The notes: generated by a model from the sequence alone, not told the origin. 64,000 nucleotides of DNA from Chloroflexota bacterium (GCA_016215025.1 JACRMI010000110.1:1-64000), one strand, 5' to 3'; shown: positions 49,101-58,751, counted from the stretch's first letter. A program made the numbers and translations.

Positions 49101-50444
49101 TCAACCTCCTTGTTGATTCTCTTTGCCATTTTCACCGCGCCACTTTTCCAATCGCGCAGCAATGTCCTTCTCTTTGCCTTGATCGCTTGGTTCGTAAAAT
49201 CGTTTGCCCCGCAATCGATCGGGCAAATACTGCTGCGCAACCCAATGACCGGGAAACTCGTGCGGATATTTATAACCCTTGCCGTGACCCAGCGCTTTGC
49301 TATCCCGCGAAGAATCTTTCAAATGATTCGGCACATCGATCTTGCCTTCCGCTTCAACTTCGGCGAGTGCTTTCCAATATGCGCCGCACGAATTGCTCTT
49401 GGGCGCAGTCGCTAGATACAACGTCACTTCCGCCAAATGATACTGCGCCTCGGGCAAGCCGCACCACTCTAATGCGCGCGCGCACGACGAGGCGACAATA
49501 ATTCCTGCAGGGTCCGCCAATCCGATATCTTCGGATGCCAGGACGAGCAACCGTCGCATGATAAATTTCGGATCTTCGCCCGCGTAAATCATGCGCGCCA
49601 GCCAATAAAGTGCCGCATCGGGATCGGAGCCGCGCACCGATTTGATAAACGCACTGATCGTATCGTAATGCTCGTCGCCTGCTCGATCATACCGGATCGC
49701 GCGGCGCTGAATCGCTTCTTCCGCAACGGTTAAATCGATATGAACGATTCCATCCTTGCTTGGCGGTGTTGATTCAACTGCAAGCTCCAGTGCGTTGAGC
49801 GCCGACCGCGCATCGCCGCCTGCCACATCAACTAGATGCATGAGAGCTTCGTCGGTCATCTCGATTTGCTTGTTGCCATAGCCACGCTCTTTGTCTGCGA
49901 GTGCGCGGCGCAAGAGTTCGGCAACTTGCTCATCGTTCAATGGGCGAAGCTGAAAAACGCGCGAGCGCGACACGAGAGCGGAGATCACTTCAAAGTATGG
50001 ATTCTCCGTTGTCGCACCAATCAGAATAATCGTGCCATCTTCGACATGTGGAAGAAGCGCGTCTTGCTGTGCCTTGTTGAATCGGTGGATTTCATCGACG
50101 AGGACAATTGTGCGCGTGCCGTGCATGCCACGCCGTTCCTTCGCTTCGCCAATCAGGCGGCGAATATCGGCGACGCCCGCCGTAACCGCACTGATCGTTT
50201 CGAAATGCGATTTCGTCGTGTTCGCAATAATCATTGCGAGCGTGGTCTTGCCGGTGCCAGGTGGTCCCCATAAAATGATGGACGAAAAAAGTTTGTCCGT
50301 TTCTATTGCGCGGCGCAACAGCTTGCCTTGTCCCGCAATGTGCTCTTGCCCAACGTATTCATCGAGCGTGCGCGGTCGCATCCGTGCGGCGAGCGGCGCT
50401 TCGGTTTTACTCAACTCTTGCCGACGATAATCAAAGAGATCCAT
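49101..50444 (-). CDS. rarA: replication-associated recombination protein A (AAA+ ATPase)
   Basis: LAARMRPRTLDEYVGQEHI, LWGPPGTGKTTLAMIIAN, VLVDEIHRFNKAQQDALLP. Confidence 0.95.
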   Translation of the reverse strand: MDLFDYRRQELSKTEAPLAARMRPRTLDEYVGQEHIAGQGKLLRRAIETDKLFSSIILWGPPGTGKTTLAMIIANTTKSHFETISAVTAGVADIRRLIGEAKERRGMHGTRTIVLVDEIHRFNKAQQDALLPHVEDGTIILIGATTENPYFEVISALVSRSRVFQLRPLNDEQVAELLRRALADKERGYGNKQIEMTDEALMHLVDVAGGDARSALNALELAVESTPPSKDGIVHIDLTVAEEAIQRRAIRYDRAGDEHYDTISAFIKSVRGSDPDAALYWLARMIYAGEDPKFIMRRLLVLASEDIGLADPAGIIVASSCARALEWCGLPEAQYHLAEVTLYLATAPKSNSCGAYWKALAEVEAEGKIDVPNHLKDSSRDSKALGHGKGYKYPHEFPGHWVAQQYLPDRLRGKRFYEPSDQGKEKDIAARLEKWRGENGKENQQGG

Positions 50445-50656
50445 GGTTACAACCTTTCGCCGCAATTGTATGACGATTCAACCAGTTTGGCAAACGATGT
50501 TTTTCTTGTGAGCAAAACAGGGTTGACTATCAACTCTGCCACGCGAGATTTTGGAATTTAGACAAATTTCGGATTGGGTATTGACATGGAACATGGTGCA
50601 AGCTAGAATAACGTTACCTCAAAAATGTGTTCAGCTAGGAATCCGTCAGACTTGCA

Positions 50657-53254
50657 ATGACAAATCAGACTGGACCCAGCGTTTTCATATCATACGCCCA
50701 AGCGGACTGCGCCTGGGTGAAGGGCTTTATGATCGATGCTCTCACTCACGCCGGTATTCGCTGTTATTCGCACGCGAATCTCGTCGCGGGGCGACCGATC
50801 CTCTCCGAACTTGAATCCCTCGTTAAGAAATCCAACCGCATTCTCATCGTTCACTCCGCCGCTTATCTCGCCGAAAAACCTCTTCTCGACTTTACCGACC
50901 AGCTTGCCCAGTTCTATGGATTGGAAACAAGCACTTGGCCCGTCATCCCTCTCATCTTGGACAATAGCGAACTGCCTTTGCGACTCAAGATGCTGACCGC
51001 ACTCGATGCCAGAGAGAGCGAGAATTGGAATTCGATTGTCGACAGAATTTGCCAAGGCTTGGAGACTTTGCCTCCAACTGACATTGCCAAAATCGATTGT
51101 CCCTACCCTGGGCTAAAAGCTTTTTCCGAGAAAGATGGCAAGTTTTTTTTTGGACGAGATCGCGAAATTCAAGAAATGCTGCTGCGACTTCGACAGCATT
51201 CACTGCTCGCGATCATCGGCAAATCGGGGTGCGGCAAATCCTCGCTGGTCTTCGCTGGATTGATCGATGCGTTGCAGAAAAGCACATTGTTCGGCTTAGG
51301 CAGTTGGGCAATTGTGTCGCTGCGTCCGGGAACCACGCCACTCGATGAGCTGACGAAGGCGCTGGGAAGTGATCCAAGCCAACCAGCTCAAGCGATTGAA
51401 GGTGTCCTGGCAAAAACGCCCGGCGCGCAACGCTTGTTACTCTTCGTCGATCAATTCGAGGAAACATTCACCTTCTCAAATTCTCAAGCGGCTCAATTTC
51501 AAATTGCGCTGAACGACTTGGCACAGAGCCTGAATTGCTTTGTCGTTTTAACGATTCGTTCTGACTTTTATGCCGACCTGCAAACCTCGCCCATTTGGAA
51601 TGAGATCAGATCGCATCTGTACGACATTCTCCCGCTCGACGAGAATGAATTACGCGAGGCAATCGTCAAGCCCGCCGAGATGAGCGGCGTCTTCATAGAT
51701 CCTGTACTGGTCGAACGACTGGTTGCCGATGCGGATACCAAACATCAGATGGGAATCTTGCCCTTCGTTCAAGAAACGCTTGTCCTTCTATGGGAACATT
51801 TGGACAGACGATTCCTATCGCTTAAAGCGTACGAGAACTTGGCTTTGCGGCGTGTGCAAGTTGAATCCTCAAATACTTTGCGCACCGGCATCCAAGTTGC
51901 CATCGCTCTGCTTGCCGACCAGACATTCTCTCGTTTATCAAGCGATCAACAATCGATTGCCCGGCGCATTTTCTTGCGGCTCATTCAATTTGGCGAAGGA
52001 CGCCCGGACACGCGCCGACAACAACCTGCCTCGGCTTTGCAGATCGAGGGCGAGAATCAAGCATCGTTCGATGACACCTTGCACCATTTCAGCACAAGTC
52101 GATTGCTGACGCTGAGTGGAGCAGAAAACGATGCAGAGCGCAAGGTGGACATTTCGCACGAAGCCGTGATCGAGGGTTGGCTCCAACTGCAAACTTGGAT
52201 CAAAGAGTTTAAGCAATTTGAGCAAACTCGACGACGCTATGAAGCACGCGCGCAAGAATGGATTCGATTGGAGCGGCGTGGTGGTCTCTTGGACGAAACC
52301 GAATTACGACTTGCCCTCGCCTGGCTCGACCCAGCCCGCGTCAACGATTTTGGCGTCGATAATGACGTACGCGATTTCATCCAAGCAAGCCAACGCCAAG
52401 TTCGCGCAACGCGAAGAATGCAATGGCAGCGTCCGTTAGCAGCGGCACTTGTCGTCATGGTGGCATTGCTTGCAGGATTCTTTATCTACCGTGAATGGCT
52501 CCGACAAAATGCGATCCAGTTTAGTCCACAGGTTCAAATCGACGGCGGAAATGCTATCATCGGCTTGACCGGCGAAGATTTCAAACATCACGCCGAATAT
52601 GCACTGCTTGACCCTGGAATTCTACAGAGCATGACACCAACATTATCAATCACTTTACCGTCATTCAAAATCGATCAGCACGAAGTAACGAATCAACAAT
52701 ACTGTCTCTGCCGCCAATCAGGGATTTGCTCAGGCGGGCCTGAACGGGTCTGCCAAGACGAACCGTCGAAACCCGTTACGCTGGTGACGCTTCGGCAGTC
52801 GAATGATTTTTGCGACTGGATTGGGCGACGCTTGCCAACGGAATTTGAATGGGAATGGATTGCACGAGGCAAGGAGCGACGCCTCTTTCCCACCGGTGAT
52901 ACCATACCGAAAGGTACGCAGATTTACTTTAGCGGTGAGCCGCCACTCAACGAGCCAGAATCTATCAACCTATCTACGCCAGATCTTACTCCAAATGGTG
53001 TTCTCTACGTGACTGGCAACGTTCGAGAATGGACGGCTTCGCCTTATCTTCAATATAATGACACTCGATACTTGACCGCTTTGCCAAAGCTCGTGACGCC
53101 ACCTATCTACGTAACCCGAGGCGGCAGTTTTCAAGGTGGCATTTATAGCGCGATTGCCGCGCTCCGGAACTCGGCTGAAGATGTCTTTACATCGATTGGA
53201 TTGGGCTTTCGATGTTTAGAAGGTTCACCCTTGACAGATTACGTTAGGAGGTGA
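50657..53254 (+). CDS. TIR - STAND NTPase (nSTAND1-like) - TM - FGE-sulfatase-like fusion protein
   Basis: 865 aa; TIR VFISYAQADCAWVKGFMIDAL; CPYPGLKAFSEKDGKFFFGRDREIQEML..LLAIIGKSGCGKSSLVFAGL; TM PLAAALVVMVALLAGFFIY; FGE-like FKIDQHEVTNQQYC, RRLPTEFEWEWIARG, GNVREW, VTRGGSF, GLGFRC. Confidence 0.88.
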   Translation: MTNQTGPSVFISYAQADCAWVKGFMIDALTHAGIRCYSHANLVAGRPILSELESLVKKSNRILIVHSAAYLAEKPLLDFTDQLAQFYGLETSTWPVIPLILDNSELPLRLKMLTALDARESENWNSIVDRICQGLETLPPTDIAKIDCPYPGLKAFSEKDGKFFFGRDREIQEMLLRLRQHSLLAIIGKSGCGKSSLVFAGLIDALQKSTLFGLGSWAIVSLRPGTTPLDELTKALGSDPSQPAQAIEGVLAKTPGAQRLLLFVDQFEETFTFSNSQAAQFQIALNDLAQSLNCFVVLTIRSDFYADLQTSPIWNEIRSHLYDILPLDENELREAIVKPAEMSGVFIDPVLVERLVADADTKHQMGILPFVQETLVLLWEHLDRRFLSLKAYENLALRRVQVESSNTLRTGIQVAIALLADQTFSRLSSDQQSIARRIFLRLIQFGEGRPDTRRQQPASALQIEGENQASFDDTLHHFSTSRLLTLSGAENDAERKVDISHEAVIEGWLQLQTWIKEFKQFEQTRRRYEARAQEWIRLERRGGLLDETELRLALAWLDPARVNDFGVDNDVRDFIQASQRQVRATRRMQWQRPLAAALVVMVALLAGFFIYREWLRQNAIQFSPQVQIDGGNAIIGLTGEDFKHHAEYALLDPGILQSMTPTLSITLPSFKIDQHEVTNQQYCLCRQSGICSGGPERVCQDEPSKPVTLVTLRQSNDFCDWIGRRLPTEFEWEWIARGKERRLFPTGDTIPKGTQIYFSGEPPLNEPESINLSTPDLTPNGVLYVTGNVREWTASPYLQYNDTRYLTALPKLVTPPIYVTRGGSFQGGIYSAIAALRNSAEDVFTSIGLGFRCLEGSPLTDYVRR

Positions 53255-53333
53255 TGACAAGCACATTCAATATTCGTCGGTCGTGGATCAACAACCGTTC
53301 GATGCATGTTTATTCCAAGAGGAGGATGGACAA

Positions 53334-54200
53334 ATGGACACGACTTCGCTTCAGCCCACCCAGACGCCAGACCAATCTCGACCCAATCAGATTGTTCAAG
53401 AGACCGGCAAAATCGTCTATCGCGAATACATCCAGGGTGATGGATTCGTAACCGGTATTGCCGAATACGCCGACCCAGGTGGATCGGGGAAATTCAAACT
53501 GAGGGTCAGTGGGCAAAGAAATACCGTCGATGGATACGCACAAAATGCGCGCATCGTAAAAATGCAGCTCACGCCAATTCCACCAAAGACTAGCGATGTG
53601 TTTGGCGAACATCGTCAATCGGCACTCACCAGCAAAAAGCAATGGTGGTACGCGCAACTCGATGGGTTGAAAAAGATCGTACAAAATACCAATGACCCAG
53701 CCAAGTTAAACGATCCCGATTGGTTATGGCGTCAGGGACCCGGCGCGAAAAATGAGGCGCTTGATCGCATGATTAATTTAAAGCAACCGGGCGATTGCTT
53801 GATCGAAATTGAAGCCAGCCCATTGACCAAACCCAGTGGCTCAAATCTCATGTCGCTATACATCGATCCCATGCACATTCCATTCAGAGGATTACATGTG
53901 TACAAGCCTTTGGTCGCACAGGGTGGATCGACCAGCAAAGTCTGGGCGCAAACTCATCCCTCAGGCGGTAATCCAGACCTTTATCTCTGGCTCTATTGCT
54001 TGGAAGATGGAGGCGCAAATCCGCGCTTCAAAGATAGCAGCGGACATCCCGCCAACGTAGATGACCAGGTGAGTGCAACCGATAATGTCAACGAATGTCA
54101 TCAAGGCGGTATTTGGCGTGTTCATGTCTACGGGGCCTCGGATGCCGATTATGACATCAATATTGATTGGCGATTAGAAGTCGCGCTTCCTCCAATTTAA
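53334..54200 (+). CDS. unknown protein, possible PPC-like/beta-sandwich C-terminus
   Basis: ATG 53334 preceded by AGAGGAGGA; 288 aa; C-terminal SGGNPDLYLWLYCLEDGGAN...GGIWRVHVYGASDADYDINIDW. Confidence 0.7.
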   Translation: MDTTSLQPTQTPDQSRPNQIVQETGKIVYREYIQGDGFVTGIAEYADPGGSGKFKLRVSGQRNTVDGYAQNARIVKMQLTPIPPKTSDVFGEHRQSALTSKKQWWYAQLDGLKKIVQNTNDPAKLNDPDWLWRQGPGAKNEALDRMINLKQPGDCLIEIEASPLTKPSGSNLMSLYIDPMHIPFRGLHVYKPLVAQGGSTSKVWAQTHPSGGNPDLYLWLYCLEDGGANPRFKDSSGHPANVDDQVSATDNVNECHQGGIWRVHVYGASDADYDINIDWRLEVALPPI

Positions 54201-54210
54201 CCAACTCAGA

Positions 54211-54645
54211 ATGAACCCAACCAATTTTCGCTTCGACGTTTTTATTAGCTATCGCCAGCGCGATTCCGACAAGACCTGGGTCCACCAAACACTCTGGCCT
54301 GCGCTCGAAAAAAATGGCTTGCAGGTGTTTATCGACATTCGCGATTTTCGATTGGGCGCGCCGCTGGTGTTGGAAATGGCGCGCGCCGTCGAGCAGAGTC
54401 GATACACGCTTGCGGTTCTCACACCCGCCTATCTTGAAAGCAACTTTACCGAGTTGGAAAATGTATTGGCAGAACATTTGGGATTGGAGAAAAGCGAACG
54501 ACGCTTGCTCGCCCTTATGCGCGAATCCTGCAAGCCGCGATTAGGAATGCGCGCCCGGCTCTGGCTAGATATGACGGATGACCGACAATTCGATTCGAAC
54601 ATCCAGCGATTGGTCACTACGATCAAACAACCTCCAGACCTTTAA
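54211..54645 (+). CDS. standalone TIR-domain protein
   Basis: FDVFISYRQRDSDKTWVHQTLWPALEKNGLQVFIDIRDFRLGAPLVLEMARAVEQSRYTLAVLTPAYLESNFTELENVLAE. Confidence 0.9.
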   Translation: MNPTNFRFDVFISYRQRDSDKTWVHQTLWPALEKNGLQVFIDIRDFRLGAPLVLEMARAVEQSRYTLAVLTPAYLESNFTELENVLAEHLGLEKSERRLLALMRESCKPRLGMRARLWLDMTDDRQFDSNIQRLVTTIKQPPDL

Positions 54646-54650
54646 AAAGC

Positions 54651-54678
54651 AAAACGCCGCAGGCAATCTGCGGCGTCT
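54651..54678. terminator. hairpin ACGCCGCAG-gcaat-CTGCGGCGT between convergent genes
   Basis: 9-bp perfect stem between TIR (+) and glcDE (-) stops. Confidence 0.8.
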
Positions 54679-54690
54679 CTATTTTGAAAA

Positions 54691-57237
54691 TCAAACCAAG
54701 GTATTCGTTGGATCCCATTTCGATTTCAGACTCTCTTGCAAGTCTATTGTATCAGGGCGATATCCCACCTGATTGATTTTGCCGTGCCACGCGTTTGCCA
54801 TTTGCATTACGGCGGCATAACCACCCGCTGCAAGTGCAGGTATCCGCAAGCCGTCCAGCCAAATCTTTGCAAGTTCAACTTCTTTGGGCGACGAGACCGC
54901 GTACGTTAATCCACTTGGCACATCGATCAGATACGAACTGGACGCAAGCACATCCGACTGCGCCACCGCAAACTTGCCCACATCTTTTGGCGCAACTCCA
55001 ACGCGCACGACCATCGAATCAGTCGTGGTGTCACTAAGAAGTTTCAGCCAGAGATCGGTACCGGTCGGCAGTTCGACGTCGATTGCCTTGTTCCTCTGCG
55101 TTTGATCGAGCAGCTCGCGCACTTGATTCATTTCGCTTTCCACATCGATTGGAAAACCTTCAGCCGTGTAAGCGAGAACGTACGAACTGGAAACGCCCGG
55201 CACAGCAATCCCTTTGCCCAACACAATCGCCGATGCGGTCAAAGCAACTTGAAGCAATTGACTGCTCAACGCTAATCCGCTCTTCAAATCGTCAATTGGT
55301 ACGAGCAGTGTTTTCTTTGCGCGCGCCACTTTGACCAGCTTGAATGTCACCTCAGTCAACAATCCAAGCGTGCCATGTGAACCGACAAACACTTTGGGTA
55401 AATCGTATCCTGCGACATTTTTCACCACGACGCGACCTGCCCGCACCACTCTTCCGTCGGTCAACGCGACACGCGTACTCAACATTACATCGCGCACCGA
55501 GCCATAACGCATTCGCTGCGGCGAGTTCAAATTCGTCGCAACGATGCCGCCAACAGTGCTTTCACGCCACGGCGAAACAAGCGGCACTTGCCAACCATCT
55601 TTCGCCAACAACGCTTGCAACTCTTCGAGCGTGATGCCCGCGCCGACAGTCACATATAAATCGTCGGGGGCATACTTGATAATTTTGTTCAATGACCTAG
55701 TGGATAACGTTACCGCGTAATTTCGCTTTGCATTAATCGAAACCTTCTGCTTGGCATTGGACAGTGCGACAAGTCCACACGCGGCTTCGTCAGCCGTCTG
55801 CGGCGCAAAGATATCGGTCGGAACATTCGCAAGCGGCGTGACACGCTGCACCTCTGGCAGCTTGCTCGGAAAAATTTTCCCGGGGTTGAGTAAATTCTTT
55901 GGATCGAAAACTTGCTTGACATCGCACATCGCCGAGAGTTCTGCGCCATCACACATGTACGCCAGCCATTCGCGCTTTTCGATTCCGACCCCATGCTCGC
56001 CCGTGATCGATCCATCCCGTGCGACCGCCGCCTTCATGATTTGTTCGCACGCCTTCCATCCTCGCTCTACCTGGCTCTTGTCCGATGGGAAGAACGGAAT
56101 ATTTGGATGAAGATTGCCATCGCCCGCGTGCAGAATGTAGCCGACCTTTAGTTCCAAGCCCAGACAAATTTCGTTGATCGCACTCAGCATATCGGCGATC
56201 CGACTGCGCGGCACAGTACAATCGATCGTGAATTTTTCAGGCGCGATACGAGCGAATGCGCCCGCCGAACTTTTTCGACCATACCAAATTTGATCGCGCT
56301 CTTCCGCCGTTTTCGCGACACGCATTTCACGCGCGCCGTTGTGCTCTAGCACGGCGATCACTTCATCCATCTGCGCGTCCAAGCCAGCGTGATAACCATC
56401 CACCTCGACGATAAGCATCGCCCCAGTATGAACCGGCAACCCGATGTGCAAATAATCTTCGACGATTCGCATGATGCTCTTGTCGATCATTTCCATCGTA
56501 GCAGGAACCAGTCCCGTCGCAATCACCGCCGACACGGCGCGCCCTGCCGTTTCCACATCATCAAACGCTGCCATCATCGTTTTGACGCCGGGCGGATTGC
56601 GGACGATGCGCGCATCCATTTCGATGATAACACCCAGCGTACCTTCGCTGCCCGTCATCAATGCGGTCAGGTCGTACTCGGGATAATCAAATGCGCGACC
56701 ACCCAATCGCACGATGCGTCCATCCACCAACACCACTTGCAAACCTGTGACGTAATTCGATGTAACGCCGTACTTGAAGCAATGGGGTCCACCGGCATTC
56801 TCCGCAACGTTTCCACCTATGGTGGCCGAGCGACCGCTCGCAGGATCGGGCGGAAAATACAATCCCTGGGTCTTCATCAAGTTATCGAGCGCCTGATTGA
56901 CGACGCCAACCTGCGCGACGACGCTGCGTCCAACCGTATCGAATTCCAACACGCGATTGAAATTTGAAAACTCGATGATGATGCCGCCATGCTCGGCGAC
57001 TGCGCCACCGGACAAGCCTGTACCTGCACCGCGCGCGACAATCGGCACTTGATGTTCCGCCGCCCAACGCATGATTCGGCTAACTTGTTCCGCCGATTCA
57101 GGAAAAACAATTAGATCGGGCGTGCCGCGATCAGCCGTCGCATCGGTTTCATAGACGACCATTTCAGCGGCATCCGTAATGATTCGGCGTTTATCGACAA
57201 TTTGAGTTAGCGATTGCAAAGCATTTTGATCCAGCAT
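54691..57237 (-). CDS. glycolate oxidase GlcD-GlcE fusion (two FAD-binding domains)
   Basis: about 848 aa from MLDQNALQS; GlcD-like VARGAGTGLSGGAV...GEHGVGIEKREW, then GlcE-like APDDLYVTVGAGITLEELQALLAKDGWQVPLVSPWRESTVGGIVATN. Confidence 0.88.
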   Translation of the reverse strand: MLDQNALQSLTQIVDKRRIITDAAEMVVYETDATADRGTPDLIVFPESAEQVSRIMRWAAEHQVPIVARGAGTGLSGGAVAEHGGIIIEFSNFNRVLEFDTVGRSVVAQVGVVNQALDNLMKTQGLYFPPDPASGRSATIGGNVAENAGGPHCFKYGVTSNYVTGLQVVLVDGRIVRLGGRAFDYPEYDLTALMTGSEGTLGVIIEMDARIVRNPPGVKTMMAAFDDVETAGRAVSAVIATGLVPATMEMIDKSIMRIVEDYLHIGLPVHTGAMLIVEVDGYHAGLDAQMDEVIAVLEHNGAREMRVAKTAEERDQIWYGRKSSAGAFARIAPEKFTIDCTVPRSRIADMLSAINEICLGLELKVGYILHAGDGNLHPNIPFFPSDKSQVERGWKACEQIMKAAVARDGSITGEHGVGIEKREWLAYMCDGAELSAMCDVKQVFDPKNLLNPGKIFPSKLPEVQRVTPLANVPTDIFAPQTADEAACGLVALSNAKQKVSINAKRNYAVTLSTRSLNKIIKYAPDDLYVTVGAGITLEELQALLAKDGWQVPLVSPWRESTVGGIVATNLNSPQRMRYGSVRDVMLSTRVALTDGRVVRAGRVVVKNVAGYDLPKVFVGSHGTLGLLTEVTFKLVKVARAKKTLLVPIDDLKSGLALSSQLLQVALTASAIVLGKGIAVPGVSSSYVLAYTAEGFPIDVESEMNQVRELLDQTQRNKAIDVELPTGTDLWLKLLSDTTTDSMVVRVGVAPKDVGKFAVAQSDVLASSSYLIDVPSGLTYAVSSPKEVELAKIWLDGLRIPALAAGGYAAVMQMANAWHGKINQVGYRPDTIDLQESLKSKWDPTNTLV

Positions 57238-57268
57238 GAGTACTCCAAAATATTTTACGCAACACTCG

Positions 57269-58705
57269 TCACGCGTCACGCCTTTCCGCCTGATACGATT
57301 CTTCCAACAACTCCACCAGATGCACAACCCGCGCATTCAGCTTGGCTTTGCGCACGCCGTAGATCAATTGCAGATGACAGCCTGTGTTCGTAACAACAAT
57401 GGTATCGGCACGCGTCGCAGCAATGTCTTGCATTCGCGTGTCGAGAACTTGATTCGCCGTATCGACCTCGACAATGTTGTACACGCCTGCGCTGCCGCAA
57501 CATCGATCCGGCGATTGCATTTCGATGTACTCGAGGCCGGGGATCGCCTTGATCAAATCGCGCGGCTGCTTGACGATCTTCTGCGCGTTACGAAGGTGGC
57601 ACGAATCGGAATATGTCACCCGTGAGCGAATTTCACCTTTCGGAGGCACGCACAAATTCTTCGCCAGAAATTCGCTCACATCTTGAACCTTCTCAACAAA
57701 CCGCTGTGCTTTTTCCGCGTATGTCGGATCATCGGCGAGCAAGTGCGCGTACTCTTTGAGCATCGCGCCGCAGCCGCCTGCGTTGTTGATGATCGCAACA
57801 TAATCCTCACCCCTGCCCCCCCGCCCCGCTTCGCTGCGAGGGCTATAGTCTCTCTGTGAGGAAGAGGGAACATCACCCTCACCCCAACCCTCTCCTTGGA
57901 AGGGAGAGGGAGCGAGGAACGCATCGATATTTTTGCGCGCGAGATCGCGTGCGAGGTCTAATTCGCCAGTGTGAACTTGGGCTGCGCCGCAGCACGTTTG
58001 CGCTTGCGGAAAATGTACTTCGAATCCGTTGCGCTGTAACACATGAATCGTCGCCTTGTTCACATCGCCGAGAAACGCATCTTGCAGGCAACCGTAAAAG
58101 AACAAGACCGTACCGCGCTTTTCACCAATCGCTGGCGCAGCAATCGCATAATCGATATGACGGGCGGGCAATGGCGGCAAAATTGCTTCCATCGCTTTGA
58201 GATTTTTCGGCAAGAGGTTGATCGCGCGCACAAGTTTTTGCAAGCCGACCATTTGATACAATCGGAAAAGTTTTGCGGCGAGGCGCAAGCGACTGAGATG
58301 CGGCATGAATTGGCGCAAGCCTAGCCAACGAACGCCACGCTCGATCAGTCCTGGCTTGTGCGCCTGCGCAAGTTCGAGATGCACCGTATCGATTAGCTTG
58401 CCGTACTGCACGCCGGATGGACACGCCGACTGACATGAGAGACACGATAAACAAAGATCAAGATGCTTGCGGAATGCGCCATCCATTGGAATGCGCCTAT
58501 CGGAAACAGCCCGCATGAGTTGAATGCGTCCGCGCGGTGAATCGGCTTCTGTGCCCATGACCACATACGTCGGGCAATTTTGCAGACAGAGTCCGCAGTG
58601 AATACATCGATCGAGCAAGCCGCGAAACTGCGGCGTCGTCATCGACTCTGGAGGATTATGGTGTTGCTCTTTCGTTTCCAAAAAATTATCTCCATGCATA
58701 ACATA
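57269..58705 (-). CDS. glcF: glycolate oxidase iron-sulfur subunit, containing an in-frame repeat insertion; start uncertain
   Basis: CIHCGLCLQNCPTYV, CLSCLSCQSACPSGV, CCG motifs; plausible start MKLYVMHGDN. Confidence 0.85.
   Translation of the reverse strand, partial: YVMHGDNFLETKEQHHNPPESMTTPQFRGLLDRCIHCGLCLQNCPTYVVMGTEADSPRGRIQLMRAVSDRRIPMDGAFRKHLDLCLSCLSCQSACPSGVQYGKLIDTVHLELAQAHKPGLIERGVRWLGLRQFMPHLSRLRLAAKLFRLYQMVGLQKLVRAINLLPKNLKAMEAILPPLPARHIDYAIAAPAIGEKRGTVLFFYGCLQDAFLGDVNKATIHVLQRNGFEVHFPQAQTCCGAAQVHTGELDLARDLARKNIDAFLAPSPFQGEGWGEGDVPSSSQRDYSPRSEAGRGGRGEDYVAIINNAGGCGAMLKEYAHLLADDPTYAEKAQRFVEKVQDVSEFLAKNLCVPPKGEIRSRVTYSDSCHLRNAQKIVKQPRDLIKAIPGLEYIEMQSPDRCCGSAGVYNIVEVDTANQVLDTRMQDIAATRADTIVVTNTGCHLQLIYGVRKAKLNARVVHLVELLEESYQAERRDA
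57801..57914. repeat. in-frame dispersed repeat inside glcF (CCTCACCCCTGCCCCCC...CTCACCCCAACCCTCTCCTTGGAAGGGAGAGGG)
   Basis: encodes PSPFQGEGWGEGDVPSSSQRDYSPRSEAGRGGRGE between NIDAFLA and AIINNAGGCGAM. Confidence 0.8.
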
Positions 58706-58751
58706 TAATTTCATTGTATGCACAATCGATGGAGTTGGCAAACGCATTAAA

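Noticed and set aside
52630-53254. Diversity-generating retroelement target in the FGE/C-lectin-fold C-terminus
   Set aside because: No reverse transcriptase, accessory Avd or template repeat found in the window, and the C-terminal codons are not adenine-mutagenesis-like. Could be revisited if an RT lies elsewhere.
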